This document shows positions 25,701 to 36,272 of a stretch of 64,000 bases of DNA, piece by piece. The notes beneath the pieces were generated by a model. The model was not told the DNA's origin, ran no database searches, and saw only the letters and a program-made list of their open reading frames with translations. The stretch comes from Oscarella lobularis (taxonomy: Eukaryota; Porifera; Homoscleromorpha; Homosclerophorida; Oscarellidae), in assembly GCF_947507565.1 (NCBI RefSeq), contig NC_089190.1:2170001-2234000 (forward strand), written 5' to 3'. Position 1 is the stretch's first letter; each line of letters begins with the position of its first letter. The translations under genes and the position numbers were made by a program.

Positions 25701-27675
25701 AGCGGAATCGGCGGCTCGTATACGGTGTCGGCGACGAACTGCGGCGGAACGGCAAACGTAACGGCACGATTGATAGCGAAAAGTAAGTCAAAAAATCCCA
25801 ACAAAATTTCATAATTAATTAATTAATTAATTAATTAATTAATCAAAGAGGCGGAAATGCCGGTGATCGATTCGTCGCCGTCCGACGTGACGTCAGCCGA
25901 AGACGACGACGTCGTGCTTCAATGCGGCGGCAAATTGGAAGGAGATCCGTCGCCGTCGATCACGTGGCGAAAATTGCTGACGGACGATCTCCCAAGCAAC
26001 GCGGAAGTGAGCGAATCCGGCGAACTGATGCTGGTAAAAGCGACGGAAAGCGACGCCGGAACGTACGAGTGCACGGCAACGAATTTCGTCGGAACGGCGA
26101 CAGGAGAAGTCACGCTCACAATTCGACGTAAAAACGTCATCGTCGCCGCGGCGATTTTTCGATTTATGACGTCACTTTTTAGCTCGTCCGACCGTCTCCA
26201 TCGATCCGCCATTCGTTGACAAACGCGTCAATAGTCGAGGACGATTTTTCTGCGTGGCGGACGGCACGCCGACGCCGACCGTTCGCTGGTTCAAACCGGG
26301 CGATTCGTCGTGGGAAAGCGCGGCGGATAACGTCGAGATCGTCGAAACGCCGAAAGGACTTCGTTTGACGATCGATCCCGTACGGGATCCCGACGCGGGA
26401 GCGTACGCGTGCGAAGCGACGAACGAAGTCGGCTCTACATTGGCAACGGCGATGCTTCGAGGTTCGTTTAAAAATTAATCAATTAATAATTAATTAATTT
26501 CGTCGACGTCGTAATTAGTGAAAGGTCGTGAAATGCCGTTACAAGTCACTGTCGTGCCGATGGATCACACGGTTACGGTCCCCGGTGGCGCGTCGTTTAG
26601 TTGCTCCGTTTTGTCGTCTGAAGGTGCCGTCGAGTTTTCGTGGAGCCGACCGGGCGGCGTCGATTTGCCGCCGAGTCATACTCTCAGCAAGGGCGGCGAT
26701 TTGTTGACGATTTCGCCGAGCGATTGCGCGGCGAGCGGCACCTACGTTTGCTTGGTGACGGACACTTCGGGGGAAACGAAGACGGCGTCGGCGGAACTCA
26801 TCGTTCTCGGTTCATTAATCCGATAAATATATTTAGTATTTAATTTTTTTTTAGAATCGCCTAGCGTTGCTGTTTCTCCGGCGCGACTTGACGCCTTTGT
26901 CGGCGATCGCGTCGTCTTGAATTGCTCGCTGACCGGCGGATGTCCCGCCGCCGAATTCACGTGGACTCTCCGGAATTCGCTCGTCGGAAGAGGCGCGACG
27001 CTGACCATCGAATCGGCCGATATTTCCGACGCTGGACTATACGTCTGCGAAGCAATAAACGACGCCGGAACGGCGAACGCAACAGCAGAACTTTCCGTCA
27101 CACGTATAGAAAAATTCTCGATTAATTAAATCGTGCGTACACTCTTCTATATTCTAGTTACTACGCCTTCCTTTACCGGCAACTCCTTCGCTTCGTATCC
27201 CCTTCTCAATACCCGACGCTCGGCGACGGACATCGACATGGTTATTCGTCCGCGTGCCGCCGACGGATTGATTCTATACTGGGCCGGATCTTCGCGAAGT
27301 ATCGACGATTTCTTGGCCATCGGTCTCGCCACGGAAAATCGCGTCGAATTCCAGTTTAATAACGGCGACGGATTGGCCTATTTGCTCAGCGAACCGATCG
27401 CGCTCGACGACGAGCATCGGATTCGCGCCTCGCGAAATCAAACCAGTGGAAGTCTTCAAATCGACGACATGCCTGTCGTCGAAGGCGGGACGGGGGGAAG
27501 GCAGCGGAACATAAATTTGAATAGCACCGTTTTTGTTGGCGGCACGAACGCCGGTTATCCGATCGCTGGGCAGAATAAGGGTTTTGAGGGCTGCGTTCAA
27601 CGATTGGTTATTAATGGGGGTATTGTTGATTTGAGTGCGCCTAATTTGCGGGGAAATGTTGAGGAGTGCAAGTAA
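13761..27675 (+). CDS. Giant secreted LDLa/Ig-like/VWA/laminin-G mosaic protein (perlecan/hemicentin-like)
   Basis: One continuous multi-exon gene, about 3,900-4,000 residues by my exon estimate, predicted extracellular matrix. It starts [19 protein letters not shown] (signal peptide). Domain order: Ig (14.17-14.46 kb); four LDL-receptor class A modules, one per exon (14508-15158); Ig; VWA1 with MIDAS DESGS (15.6-16.5 kb); a run of Ig-like modules (16.55-18.84 kb); VWA2 with DESKS (18.85-19.8 kb); Thr/Ser/Pro linker, Ig, second linker; six or seven Ig-like modules (20.5-22.73 kb); VWA3 with DESRS (22.78-23.7 kb); long Thr/Pro-rich segment (23.76-24.56 kb); eight Ig modules; a C-terminal laminin G domain (27.16-27.67 kb). 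No transmembrane segment follows. Ig modules are mostly one exon each with phase-1 introns at both ends, the exon-shuffling signature. LDLa+Ig+LamG resembles perlecan, whereas VWA+Ig resembles hemicentin. About eleven Ig-like modules lack the canonical cysteines. I read no frame break, but the single-transcript model rests on splice signals. Confidence 0.85.
14508..15158 (+). other. Four tandem LDL-receptor class A modules (within the mosaic gene)
   Basis: Four exons (14508-14612, 14664-14807, 14853-14966, 15033-15158) each encode one LDLa module with six cysteines and the acidic calcium-binding end: [51 protein letters not shown] and [16 protein letters not shown]. In perlecan an LDLa block likewise lies near the N-terminus before Ig modules. 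Confidence 0.92.
20200..20490 (+). repeat. Thr/Pro/Asp-rich coding repeats in the mosaic gene
   Basis: Imperfect coding repeats of about 30-45 nt encode variations on [10 protein letters not shown] and TPSPEMTD. They form a likely O-glycosylated linker between an Ig module and the next cysteine-free module. Confidence 0.7.
22428..22456. repeat. ATTT microsatellite in an intron
   Basis: Tandem TTTA/ATTT units fill most of the short intron between two Ig-like exons of the mosaic gene. Confidence 0.85.
23800..24550 (+). repeat. Mucin-like Thr/Pro/Glu coding repeat in the mosaic gene
   Basis: About 250 residues built of degenerate units such as [19 protein letters not shown] and [11 protein letters not shown], following VWA3. 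DNA units of about 45-60 nt recur (for example CTCCTACTCCAAG with small changes), so the segment probably grew by unequal exchange. Likely a flexible, heavily O-glycosylated spacer. An open frame on the opposite strand is a by-product of this repeat. Confidence 0.75.
25813..25843. repeat. TTAA microsatellite in an intron
   Basis: A run of AATT/TTAA units in a mosaic-gene intron. Shorter TTAATTAA runs occur in many introns of this window. Confidence 0.85.
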
Positions 27676-27933
27676 TGTGCTGGTTTTTGTCTTGCGTGTT
27701 GTTTTTTGTTTTTTTTGTCGCAGTTTAGACTCCTCTCTTGTTAGTTACGACGAAAAGGGATTTGCATGTTTTTTTCACCGCCCGAGGTTCATTTTGCACG
27801 AATATTTTGATTTTCGTCATTTGTGATAGAGACAGTTTCGAAAAGAAAGTGAAGAGAAAAGATACGGTACCCGCCTCTTTGACGTCACGATGTGTGCGCT
27901 AAGCGAAACGCCCGGACTGCGTGCGTTGGAAAC

Positions 27934-30900
27934 ATGGGAGTGCCAAAGTTCTACCGATGGATCAGCGAACGCTATCCCTGCTTGAGCCAAATCGTTCGCG
28001 AGCATCAGGTACGACGTCGACGAAGCGCGTCGCCAGCACGCCGGAACTCGAGCCTTTTTTCAGATTCCCATTTTCGACAATCTCTATCTCGACATGAACG
28101 GCATCATTCACATCTGCTCGCATCCGAACGACGACGACGTGCACTTTCGCATCAGCGAGGAGAAAATCTTCACGGACATCTTCCACTACATCGAGGTAAA
28201 CGAAGAAAAAAAAAGAACGCGAATTCTTACGCCACCCGTAAACAAATACGTCAGGTTCTCTTCGACATCATCGAACCGCGTCGCGTCTTCGTCATGGCCG
28301 TCGACGGCGTCGCGCCGCGCGCGAAGATGAATCAGCAACGCGGACGTCGATTTCGGTGCGTTTTCGAACGTCTCCTTATAAGGAAATAGACGGGATTTCG
28401 TTTTTTTTTTCGATCAGATCGGCGAAAGAAGCTCAAGATCAGATCAAGAAGGCGCTTTCGCGCGGCGAAACGTTGCCGGAACAGGCTCGCTTCGATTCGA
28501 ATTGCATTACGCCCGGTAAGCGCGATTTTGTGACGTCAGAATTATTAATATTTTTTATCTAGGGACTGAGTTCATGGTGAAATTGAACGAACAGCTCAAG
28601 TATTTTGTCAATAAGAAAATGTCGACCGATCGAAAGTGGCGAAACGTCAACGTCATTTTATCGGGACATGACGTCAGAAATCAATAAGTAATTAAATAAA
28701 TATATATATAGTATTTTCGTTCAGGTTCCCGGCGAAGGCGAACACAAAATCATGGACTATATTCGATGGGCTAGAACTCAAGCGGACTACAATCCCAATA
28801 CGAGACATTGTCTCTATGGACTTGACGCTGATTTGGTGAGCCAAAGATAACATATAATTAAACTTAATTTTATTGATTTATAGATGATGCTTGGACTGTC
28901 GAGTCATGAGCCTCACTTTTCGCTACTTCGCGAAGAGGTTCGATTCGGCGGAGCAAAATCCAAAAAAAGGTATATTAATTAATTAATTAAATTAATTATT
29001 TAACTATTTATTATTGATTTAGGATTCCGACTCCCGAAGAGACGACGTTTCATCTTCTTCATTTGTCTCTCATGCGAGAGTACATCGATCACGAGTTTTA
29101 TCCAATTAGAAGCGAGCTTCCGTTTGGCTACGACTTGGAGAGAGTGATTGATGACTGGGTTCTAATGGGATTTCTTGTCGGAAACGATTTCATTCCTCAC
29201 TTGCCTGACATGCACATCAATCAGGTAAAGGATAAATAAATAAATGGGATTAATTTATATGAAGGGTTTGGTTTTTTTTTTGTTGAGGATGCTTTGCCTT
29301 ATTTGTATGAAACGTACAAGAAAGTCTTGCCTAGTTTGGATGGTAGTAGAACTTAGCTACAATGAAGACAAATACTATTTAGTTTCTATTAGGATATATC
29401 AATGAAGGCGGCGTTTTGAATTTGAAGAGATTTGAAACGTATTTGAAGGTCCTGTCCAAGGTAAATGAAAATACATCACGTGCGTCATAAGATTGTGGGA
29501 AATAATTCTGTATTCTTTTTCAGTTTGATTTCGAGCAGTTTGACTCCATGTGGACAGACTTGCGTCATCTGGAAGGAAAGCGGGGCAGATCTCGAAAATC
29601 AAAACAAAAGGTACAAATAAATAAAAAATAAATTAACAAATAATAACATAATTTCAAGAAGTCCAAACCCGCTGAGTTTGAACAAATGGGCTTGGCCTCC
29701 TTATTTAGCGGCAACGATACGAAATTTAGTTCGCTACTACCTGACGTCCCGGATCCCGATTTCAGTGATGACGTCGAGGACAAGGACGATGACGACGAAG
29801 AGAACGAAGATGACGAAATTGACGTCGTCAATGAAAAAGATGACGTTCTCATTCAAGGACTCCCGGATGCTTTTAAAGATCGAGGCGGGCTCTTTGCGTC
29901 GGAATTTGCCCAACGCAAGAAAACGTACTATAGGGAAAAACTCGGATTTGATGACGTCGACAGGTAGAATTGAATTAATTATTTAATTATTGAATATTTT
30001 GGGGTTTTCTAGTGGGGCTTTGAAGGAGCAGTCCAAGTGCTACGTTGTCGCTATTCAGTGGATTTTGCATTATTATTTCAACGGGGTTCCGTCGTGGAGT
30101 TGGTGAATTAATTTAATTAATTAATTAATTAATTAATTTAATTTCTATTTTTGTTGAAGGTTTTACCCGTATCATTACGCTCCGTTTTTGTCAGACATTA
30201 GAAATATTAGCAATTTCGATATACATTTTGAATTGGGGAAGCCGTTTAAGCCTTTTGAGCAATTGCTTGCTGTTTTGCCGGCGGCGAGCAAAGAACTTTT
30301 GCCTTATCCGTTTCAAGTAAGAAAAATTGTTTATCAATATTTGGTTAATTAATTAATTTTTAATAGGGGTTGATGGTTAATCAGGATTCTTCGATAATCG
30401 ATTTTTATCCGCAAAAATTCGACACGGATTTGAATGGAAAGAAGCAAGATTGGGAAGCCGTCGTTCTAATTCCTTTTATAGAAGAAGTCAATAGAAAAAA
30501 AATCAAGAAATAAATAAATAATTACATCATTGTTTTATTAGAAAAGACTTCTCAAGGCAATGGAGCCATTGGAATGTCATCTCAGTCAAGACGAAAAAGA
30601 CAGAAACGCCGCCGGAATGTGCCTCAGCTACAAATATTCCTCAGACGTCCCATTCACCTTCAAGGCGACGTATCGCGGTTTCCCGGATGTCACCAATTGC
30701 AAAGCCAAGTAAGACGATTTAATAATAATGATGATATTTTTTGGTATTTTTTTCTTAGGTGCACCGAACTTTCTCGCGATTGTTTCTCGCTTCCTCGTCA
30801 TCGCCTGAGACGCGGCGTATGTCCCGGCGTTCGACAGGACGTCTACTTTCCCGGATTTCCGACGCTTAAATTCCTCAAATACGAAGTAGGTCATTTTCTT

Positions 30901-33900
30901 CTTCTTTTTCACTTACTTTTATACGAGCGCGTATTCAGGCTCGTTTTGAGCACGCTGACGTACGGGTTTTTCAAAGTCCCAGCAAAAACGTCAGCATGAT
31001 AATCGATTTGAAAAAATTTCTTCACAGTATTCCAGTCAGTATACTAGTATATTCTGAACCGCTATCCCATCTCAATCTAATAATGTCCAGGATGCAGCTG
31101 TGGTTGCTAAGCAACTAGTAGGAAAAACGTGTTACGTGGGATGGCCTCATTTAGTGGAGGCATTCGTTCATTCAGTCCAGACTGAAGACGCAGTGTACAA
31201 AAAATAATTACCTAATTTAATTAATTAAAATTAATTTATATTAGATATAAAATCGGTACTAGTGGTAAGGGCGTTCAATCTCATCCACAAACGCAACGGG
31301 GGGCCGGAGAATGGCAAAGAGGCGCGCGACATCAGACCCTTTTGTAAATAACGTTAGTATTGATAATTATATTCTAAATTATTTACTGCTACTGTAGTTG
31401 TTCGGAGCGTCACGGAATTTTTATTGGGCCCGTGAAAATTTTGCTGAAAGCGAGTTGTCTAATTGGGAAAAGGTTAGGATTTTTTAACTTGATTCGTTGT
31501 TTTTTTAATAATTGTATTTATTTAGGCGTGTTTACAATTCGAAGTTGGATCGCGTTGACGTTGAAAAACAATGGGAAGTCGAGCCGTCACTTTATCCCTA
31601 TCAATTATGCGTCAAGGTATTTATCCAGAGAAAATAATAACACTAATAATAATAATCACGTATTAAGAATATCAACGTTTTTGTTGAAAAGTCGTCGGAA
31701 TCGTTTGAAACGCTAAGCGAATTATTTCCCGTTGGCTCCGACTGTTTTCTCGTCTCCAATCCTTACTACGGATCAACAGCAAAAGTATTGTAATTAATTG
31801 GTTATAGAAGAATAATTATCTCGAGCATCTTCAGGTCAAAAACGTTGACAAAGAGAAAAAGAGAATACACGTCAAAGCGGCAGTCGTTCCGGAACCGGAT
31901 TTCGAAGACATCAAATGGCTACAAGTGAATTGAAATCAAGGTCTGACTATTTTTTAATATTTCAATTTTTTTTATTAGTTTTCTGGTGATGAATATAAAC
32001 CGTCCGGTCAAATTTCTTACGAATTGGGTCTACATCCGCTCGTTTTGAGTCGAATAATGAGCAGCGTGAAAATCGAGAAGACGAAAACGAAATCCAAAGC
32101 GCAAGTGCAAATATTCAACGTCGGTTTGCGATTCAAAAACGCGCGTCGCAATCAAGAGGTAATGACGTCACGGGGAAAAATTCATAATTAATTATTGATT
32201 ATTTAGCTTCCGGGTTACGCGCGAAAAGTGAACGAAATGTGGACGTATTCGTATCGCGCCGTCCAATTGTTGAACGAGTACATAGAAAGGTTTAAAAGAC
32301 TAATAATTTTATTATAAATCTTATTGATTATTGATTTAGATTTACTGAATTTTTTATTGCACTTGAAGAATTCCCGGAAGTCGACGTCTACGAAGAAAGA
32401 AACCTTTTCCCGGATAACCCCGAGTAAATACTATTTTTCGATTAATTAAATTTATGACGTATTTTTAGATATTTGAGCGAGATGATGACGTGGCTTCACA
32501 GTCTTCCCACTCACAAGTCCGAGCTACTTCCGTGTGGCAGCGAATCAATCAACGAAGGCACCGTAAAAACTATTGATTCAATAATCAACCGACACAAAGA
32601 ACAAGTAGAGAAGAAGAAGAAAAGAACCTCTTAGTTCATAATCAATATCCATAGAACCTCAAGACAAGATACTTTTTACTCAAAGTCAAACCCAATGCTA
32701 TCTACTCAGTAAGTCAGCGTTTTATATTTCTCGATTTTTTTATTCTACGTCCTCCCTAGCCAAATCAAAGCGTAGATCGTCTTCCTCCCGACTCAACAGC
32801 CGATTATCGTCTCTTCGATCGCGTTGTCTACGTTCAAGATGGCGGCGCCGTTCCCTTTGGATTTCGCGGCGTCATTATTGGGATTCAAGGCGGTCAGTTC
32901 CCCCTACCTCCTTCGAGCGATTTAACCGCTTCTATTTAGACGTTTTTGACGTCGTTTTCGATGAGTCGTTTCTCGGCGGAAAGACGATACACGGCGTCGA
33001 AAATCGCGGTCATAAAATCGGCGCCTCAGCGTTGATAAATCTGAGTTTCGGTCAGAGACTCGAAAGGGGAGACTATGATGAATACGAGCCTCCGGCTCCG
33101 GCTCCGGCTCCGGCTCCGCCGCCGCCACGTCACAATCAGCATCGTCCGGCGGCGAAAAAATCAACGCCGAAAGTGGGAGAAATTCAAATCAAGAAACGAC
33201 CGGCGAACGAGGAGGAAAAAACGAAAAAAACGGAGCCGATTTCTTCGGAAGGAATCGAGCAGATATTGAAGGAGAGTCTCCTAATCGACTCGACGACGTC
33301 AAAAGACGAAGAATGGGTTCACGCGGCGACGACGACGACGACGACGAGCGACGACGTTCTCGATCCGGACATGGCGGCGGCAATGCAGGGACTAAGCGAC
33401 TTGCAGATGACGCGCAACGAAATCAGCGAGGTAATAATAGAGAGAAAAATAAATTAATTAATTAATTTATTTATTAGATGGATCAAAAATCTTTAGAATT
33501 GAAAAGGATACTCAACGTTCCGTCGTCAACGCCGCCGCCGCCCCCGCCGCCGTCTCAACCTCTTCCTTTTCCTCCAGCCGCTCTAGTACGTCCCGGTTTG
33601 CATCAACATCAATATCAGAACAGTTCTCCTCAATTTCTTCCGCCGCCGCCGCCGCCGCCGCCACGTTCTGTTCTTCCGTCGCCGCCGCCGCCGCCTAGTG
33701 CTCTTCTTCTGAACTGGTGTCAGCTTGGAAGTTTTCCAGCGCCAGTTTTTCGTTGCGTTCCTAATGTAATCGTATGCTTTGGTCCCCGCGGCAATTGTCT
33801 TATTCTACTTGGCGTTCTTTTAGGGAGGAGGCTTTGAATGTTATGTAGATGCGGCCGGAAATCGATTTCGTGGCTTTCCTTCTATGAATCAGCGCGATGC

Positions 33901-34331
33901 TTTCGAATCAGCAGCAATGACAGCTTTGCAACATCTGGTAATAAATAATAATAATAATTTATAATAATATCATTACTTTCTCAGGGAGTTCTTCCTCCGT
34001 CTTTTTCTTCCCTTCCTCCACGTCCTCCGCCTCCGCCGCCTCCGCATCTTCTTGCTCCCGCTACTTTTTCTTCTGCCGGACTGTACAATCCTCAGTCTAG
34101 AATGGTTCCCCCTAGTGGCTACGGCTATCAACAGGCCATTCGTTTGCCCATGCCGGATCTTCAACCGCCGCCTCCAGTAGCTACCGGTATGAATAGAATT
34201 CAAAAGAATTTTGTTCCTCTTCAGGTAAAGTAGTTACAGTGTATTTGCAATTCGTCAATTGTGACGTGATTTTTTTACCGTAGGTAATTAGAAGAAATCC
34301 TGAAATTGGTCATCCTTTGGAAAAAAAATGA
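27934..34331 (+). CDS. XRN1: 5'-3' exoribonuclease 1
   Basis: XRN1 degrades decapped cytoplasmic mRNA from the 5' end. ATG 27934 opens [20 protein letters not shown], the near-invariant family start. Nuclease blocks follow: [76 protein letters not shown] and [18 protein letters not shown], giving the acidic metal-binding residues. The middle region carries the D1-D3/winged-helix part, and the SH3-like block [18 protein letters not shown] lies near 32820. An apparent stop at 32632-32634 (KKKRTS) is best explained as intronic: a GTAGAG donor at about 32605 and an ATAG acceptor at about 32653 join to an exon encoding [13 protein letters not shown], and then to the SH3-like exon. The C-terminal half is a low-complexity proline-rich tail with several polyproline runs (33.1-34.2 kb), ending [15 protein letters not shown] with the stop at 34329-34331. 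Confidence 0.93.
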
Positions 34332-35200
34332 CAGATGTGTTAGTTGTGCAATTTTAACTAATGCTTATTGCTTTTCAGCGTGCTTTTGCTGTGTAACTTT
34401 TTTGGGGACTACAGTAGTAGTAGCGCGCGCGCCACCCCTTGCACGTGGCGAAACGTGCAGGACGGTTTTCTCGTCGTCTACGGCCGCGGAAACAGCTCCA
34501 GCAGCTCACTCTACTATTGGATGACATGCTGGACGCCCTTCGCGATCGTCGAAGCGCCGAAGAACGCGTCGAGAATGAGCGATCGCGGATTGAAGCAATT
34601 TTTTTGTCCATCGGTAAGTTCGTACTCGATTAGCGTCGCGTTGAATCGTAGCTCTAGCTGAAGAGGCTCTTCTAAAAGCTGAAGAACACATTGAAAGGTA
34701 AGCGATCTGTATGCACAGGAAGTGGATCATTTTTTGTTTGAAATTTGACCCGTACGAACAATTTGACCTTGTACGTTTATTCTGCTACTAAAGTAGAGTA
34801 GATCTAGCGCGTTTATTTGGAAATCCGTGAGTTGAGGTTTTTAGGCAACCGTGAACTATAGCACACGGTTTTTTGGTCATTTCGGTGACCTCTCCGATTT
34901 CCAATATTTCTTTATAGAACAATGGAGGTTGGTTGCCTGATTGATCTCGCGGTACCAAATTGACCTCACACCTCAAATTTTGGCTGAAATTGGCATTTTT
35001 TATAGATGGTGATATTAACACATGGATCAAGTCCCTCCTCCTCCACAGTGTTCCTCCAGCCTTTCAAGGTAAATAAGACAATGCATTTGATTAGAATTCA
35101 ATGCGCTAATTTATTTTTATTTCAGTTCTCTCCTCTCCCCAACGGATCAACCAATCCGACGATATTAGATGCAGAAAGAAGAAGATGTAGACGAAGACAT
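34332..35200 (+). other. Possible small exons after XRN1, unidentified
   Basis: A spliced + strand coding candidate starts after an acceptor at about 34423. It encodes a helical stretch (LQQLTLLLDDMLDALRDRR, then EERVENERSRIEAIF), and a GTAAGT intron joins it to AEEALLKAEEHIER near 34660-34697. Further downstream a fragment DGDINTWIKSLLLHSVPPAF at about 34985-35068 looks protein-like, but my splice phases do not connect it. This may be one small coiled-coil gene or an alternative 3' end of XRN1. Confidence 0.25.
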
Positions 35201-35430
35201 CACCCTGGGGACTTGGGTTAAAGTCTCCCTCCCTGGCAGCCGGAGGTTAATCAGCTGTCCCCCTGTGGACTTGGGTTAAAGTTCACCCTGGGGACTTGGG
35301 CAAAGTCTCCCTCCTTGTGGGCTGGAGGTTAATGTGCTCTCTCCTGGGGACTTGGGTTAAAGTCTCCCTCCTTGGAGGCTGGAGGTTAATGTGCCTACCC
35401 CCTTTGAACTTGGGTTAAAGTCCACTGTAG
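35200..35430. repeat. Minisatellite of about 55-60 bp units
   Basis: Four to five imperfect tandem copies of a unit containing GGGGACTTGGGTTAAAGTC, then TCCCTCCTTGGAGGCTGG and AGGTTAATGTG. One copy is shortened and the last is partial. The unit is G+C-rich compared with the surrounding intergenic DNA. It has no long open frame of its own. Confidence 0.85.
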
Positions 35431-35756
35431 GGACTGCAGTCTCAGTCCCACCGCTTGGCCTCCTAAGGGGGGTCAAGCGGCAGCGCAGGAGCGACGGCCC
35501 AGAGGGACAACAAAGAGGAGGAGGAGGAGGAAGGGGAGACGAGAGGACTTTTGATTCTTTATTTGAATATACGGGATATTTGCAATAAAAATTTGAACAT
35601 AGTTTCTCCTACTTTTTTTAGTAAAAACGCGCGCGCGCGACATGCGTACTCCACACAAGCCCTAAGCTAAAGTGCGTGTATGAATTCCATGCAATAAAAA
35701 AACGTATAAAAAAGCGGCAGACGTCCTCTTCTTCCTCGCTAGCTTTCTTAATTCGT
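35431..35756. other. Intergenic, nothing recognised
   Basis: G+C-rich then A+T-rich sequence between the minisatellite and the end of the small minus-strand gene. It contains a GGAGGAGGAGG purine run near 35517 and GCGCGCGCG near 35630. I see no gene in it. Confidence 0.4.
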
Positions 35757-36242
35757 TCAGATTTGCAGGAAGACCTACACAAAAGAACCCATTTTTTTTA
35801 TTTCAATGAAAAATGTTGTTTAGTACCTCATACACGCGACGATCGTTTATCAGAGAGCAGAGGCACTCCATCGCGTAAACCACGCGATCTAGAACAGAAA
35901 CGTCGGTTGAGGGAACTTACCGGGGCCCCGCTGGCCACGTGGCGCCGTCGATCTTCGCGTAGGGGACGCAATCCTTTCCAAAGGATTGCAGGATTCCTGT
36001 AAAAAGGCAATCGATCGATTTTGCAAACGAGAAAGCGTATTTTCGAGCTCACCGCGGTCTTGGAAATTCCCGTCGTCGGTAGAAGGCTCGCTGCGAGGCG
36101 TTACGCCTTTCTTGGCCGCCCTAGATGCGATGGCGTGACGACGTGGCCTCTGAAAGGTTGGAGCGGCAAACGTACGGCCGCTCTCGACGAGTTTTGGCCG
36201 AGATATGGCTGAAGCGGGTCTCATTGGACGACTTGAAATCAC
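35757..36242 (-). CDS. Small unknown protein, 133 residues, three exons, directly downstream of delta-tubulin
   Basis: Exons 35921-36242, 35827-35888 and 35757-35774 join with clean GT/AG borders (phase 1, then phase 0). The start is MISSRPMRPASAISRPKLVE. The N-terminal part is basic and Pro/Arg/Ser-rich, probably disordered. The C-terminus is compact: LENTLSRLQNRSIAFLQESC, then DRVVYAMECLCSLINDRRVY and EVFLQI. I do not recognise a family. The ATG lies only 30 bp after the delta-tubulin stop on the same strand, so its promoter must overlap the tubulin gene or the two share a transcript. A link to centrioles or cilia is only a guess from position. Confidence 0.6.
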
Positions 36243-36272
36243 GTGGTATCAAGCACGTGACTTATATTTCAT

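Noticed and set aside
32632-32634. XRN1 ending at this stop and a separate SH3-like gene beginning after it
   Set aside because: The downstream exons encode the XRN1 SH3-like domain and tail, and a short intron joins them in phase with [13 protein letters not shown].
35200-35430. CRISPR-like array
   Set aside because: Adjacent units without unique spacers, in an animal genome; it is a minisatellite.
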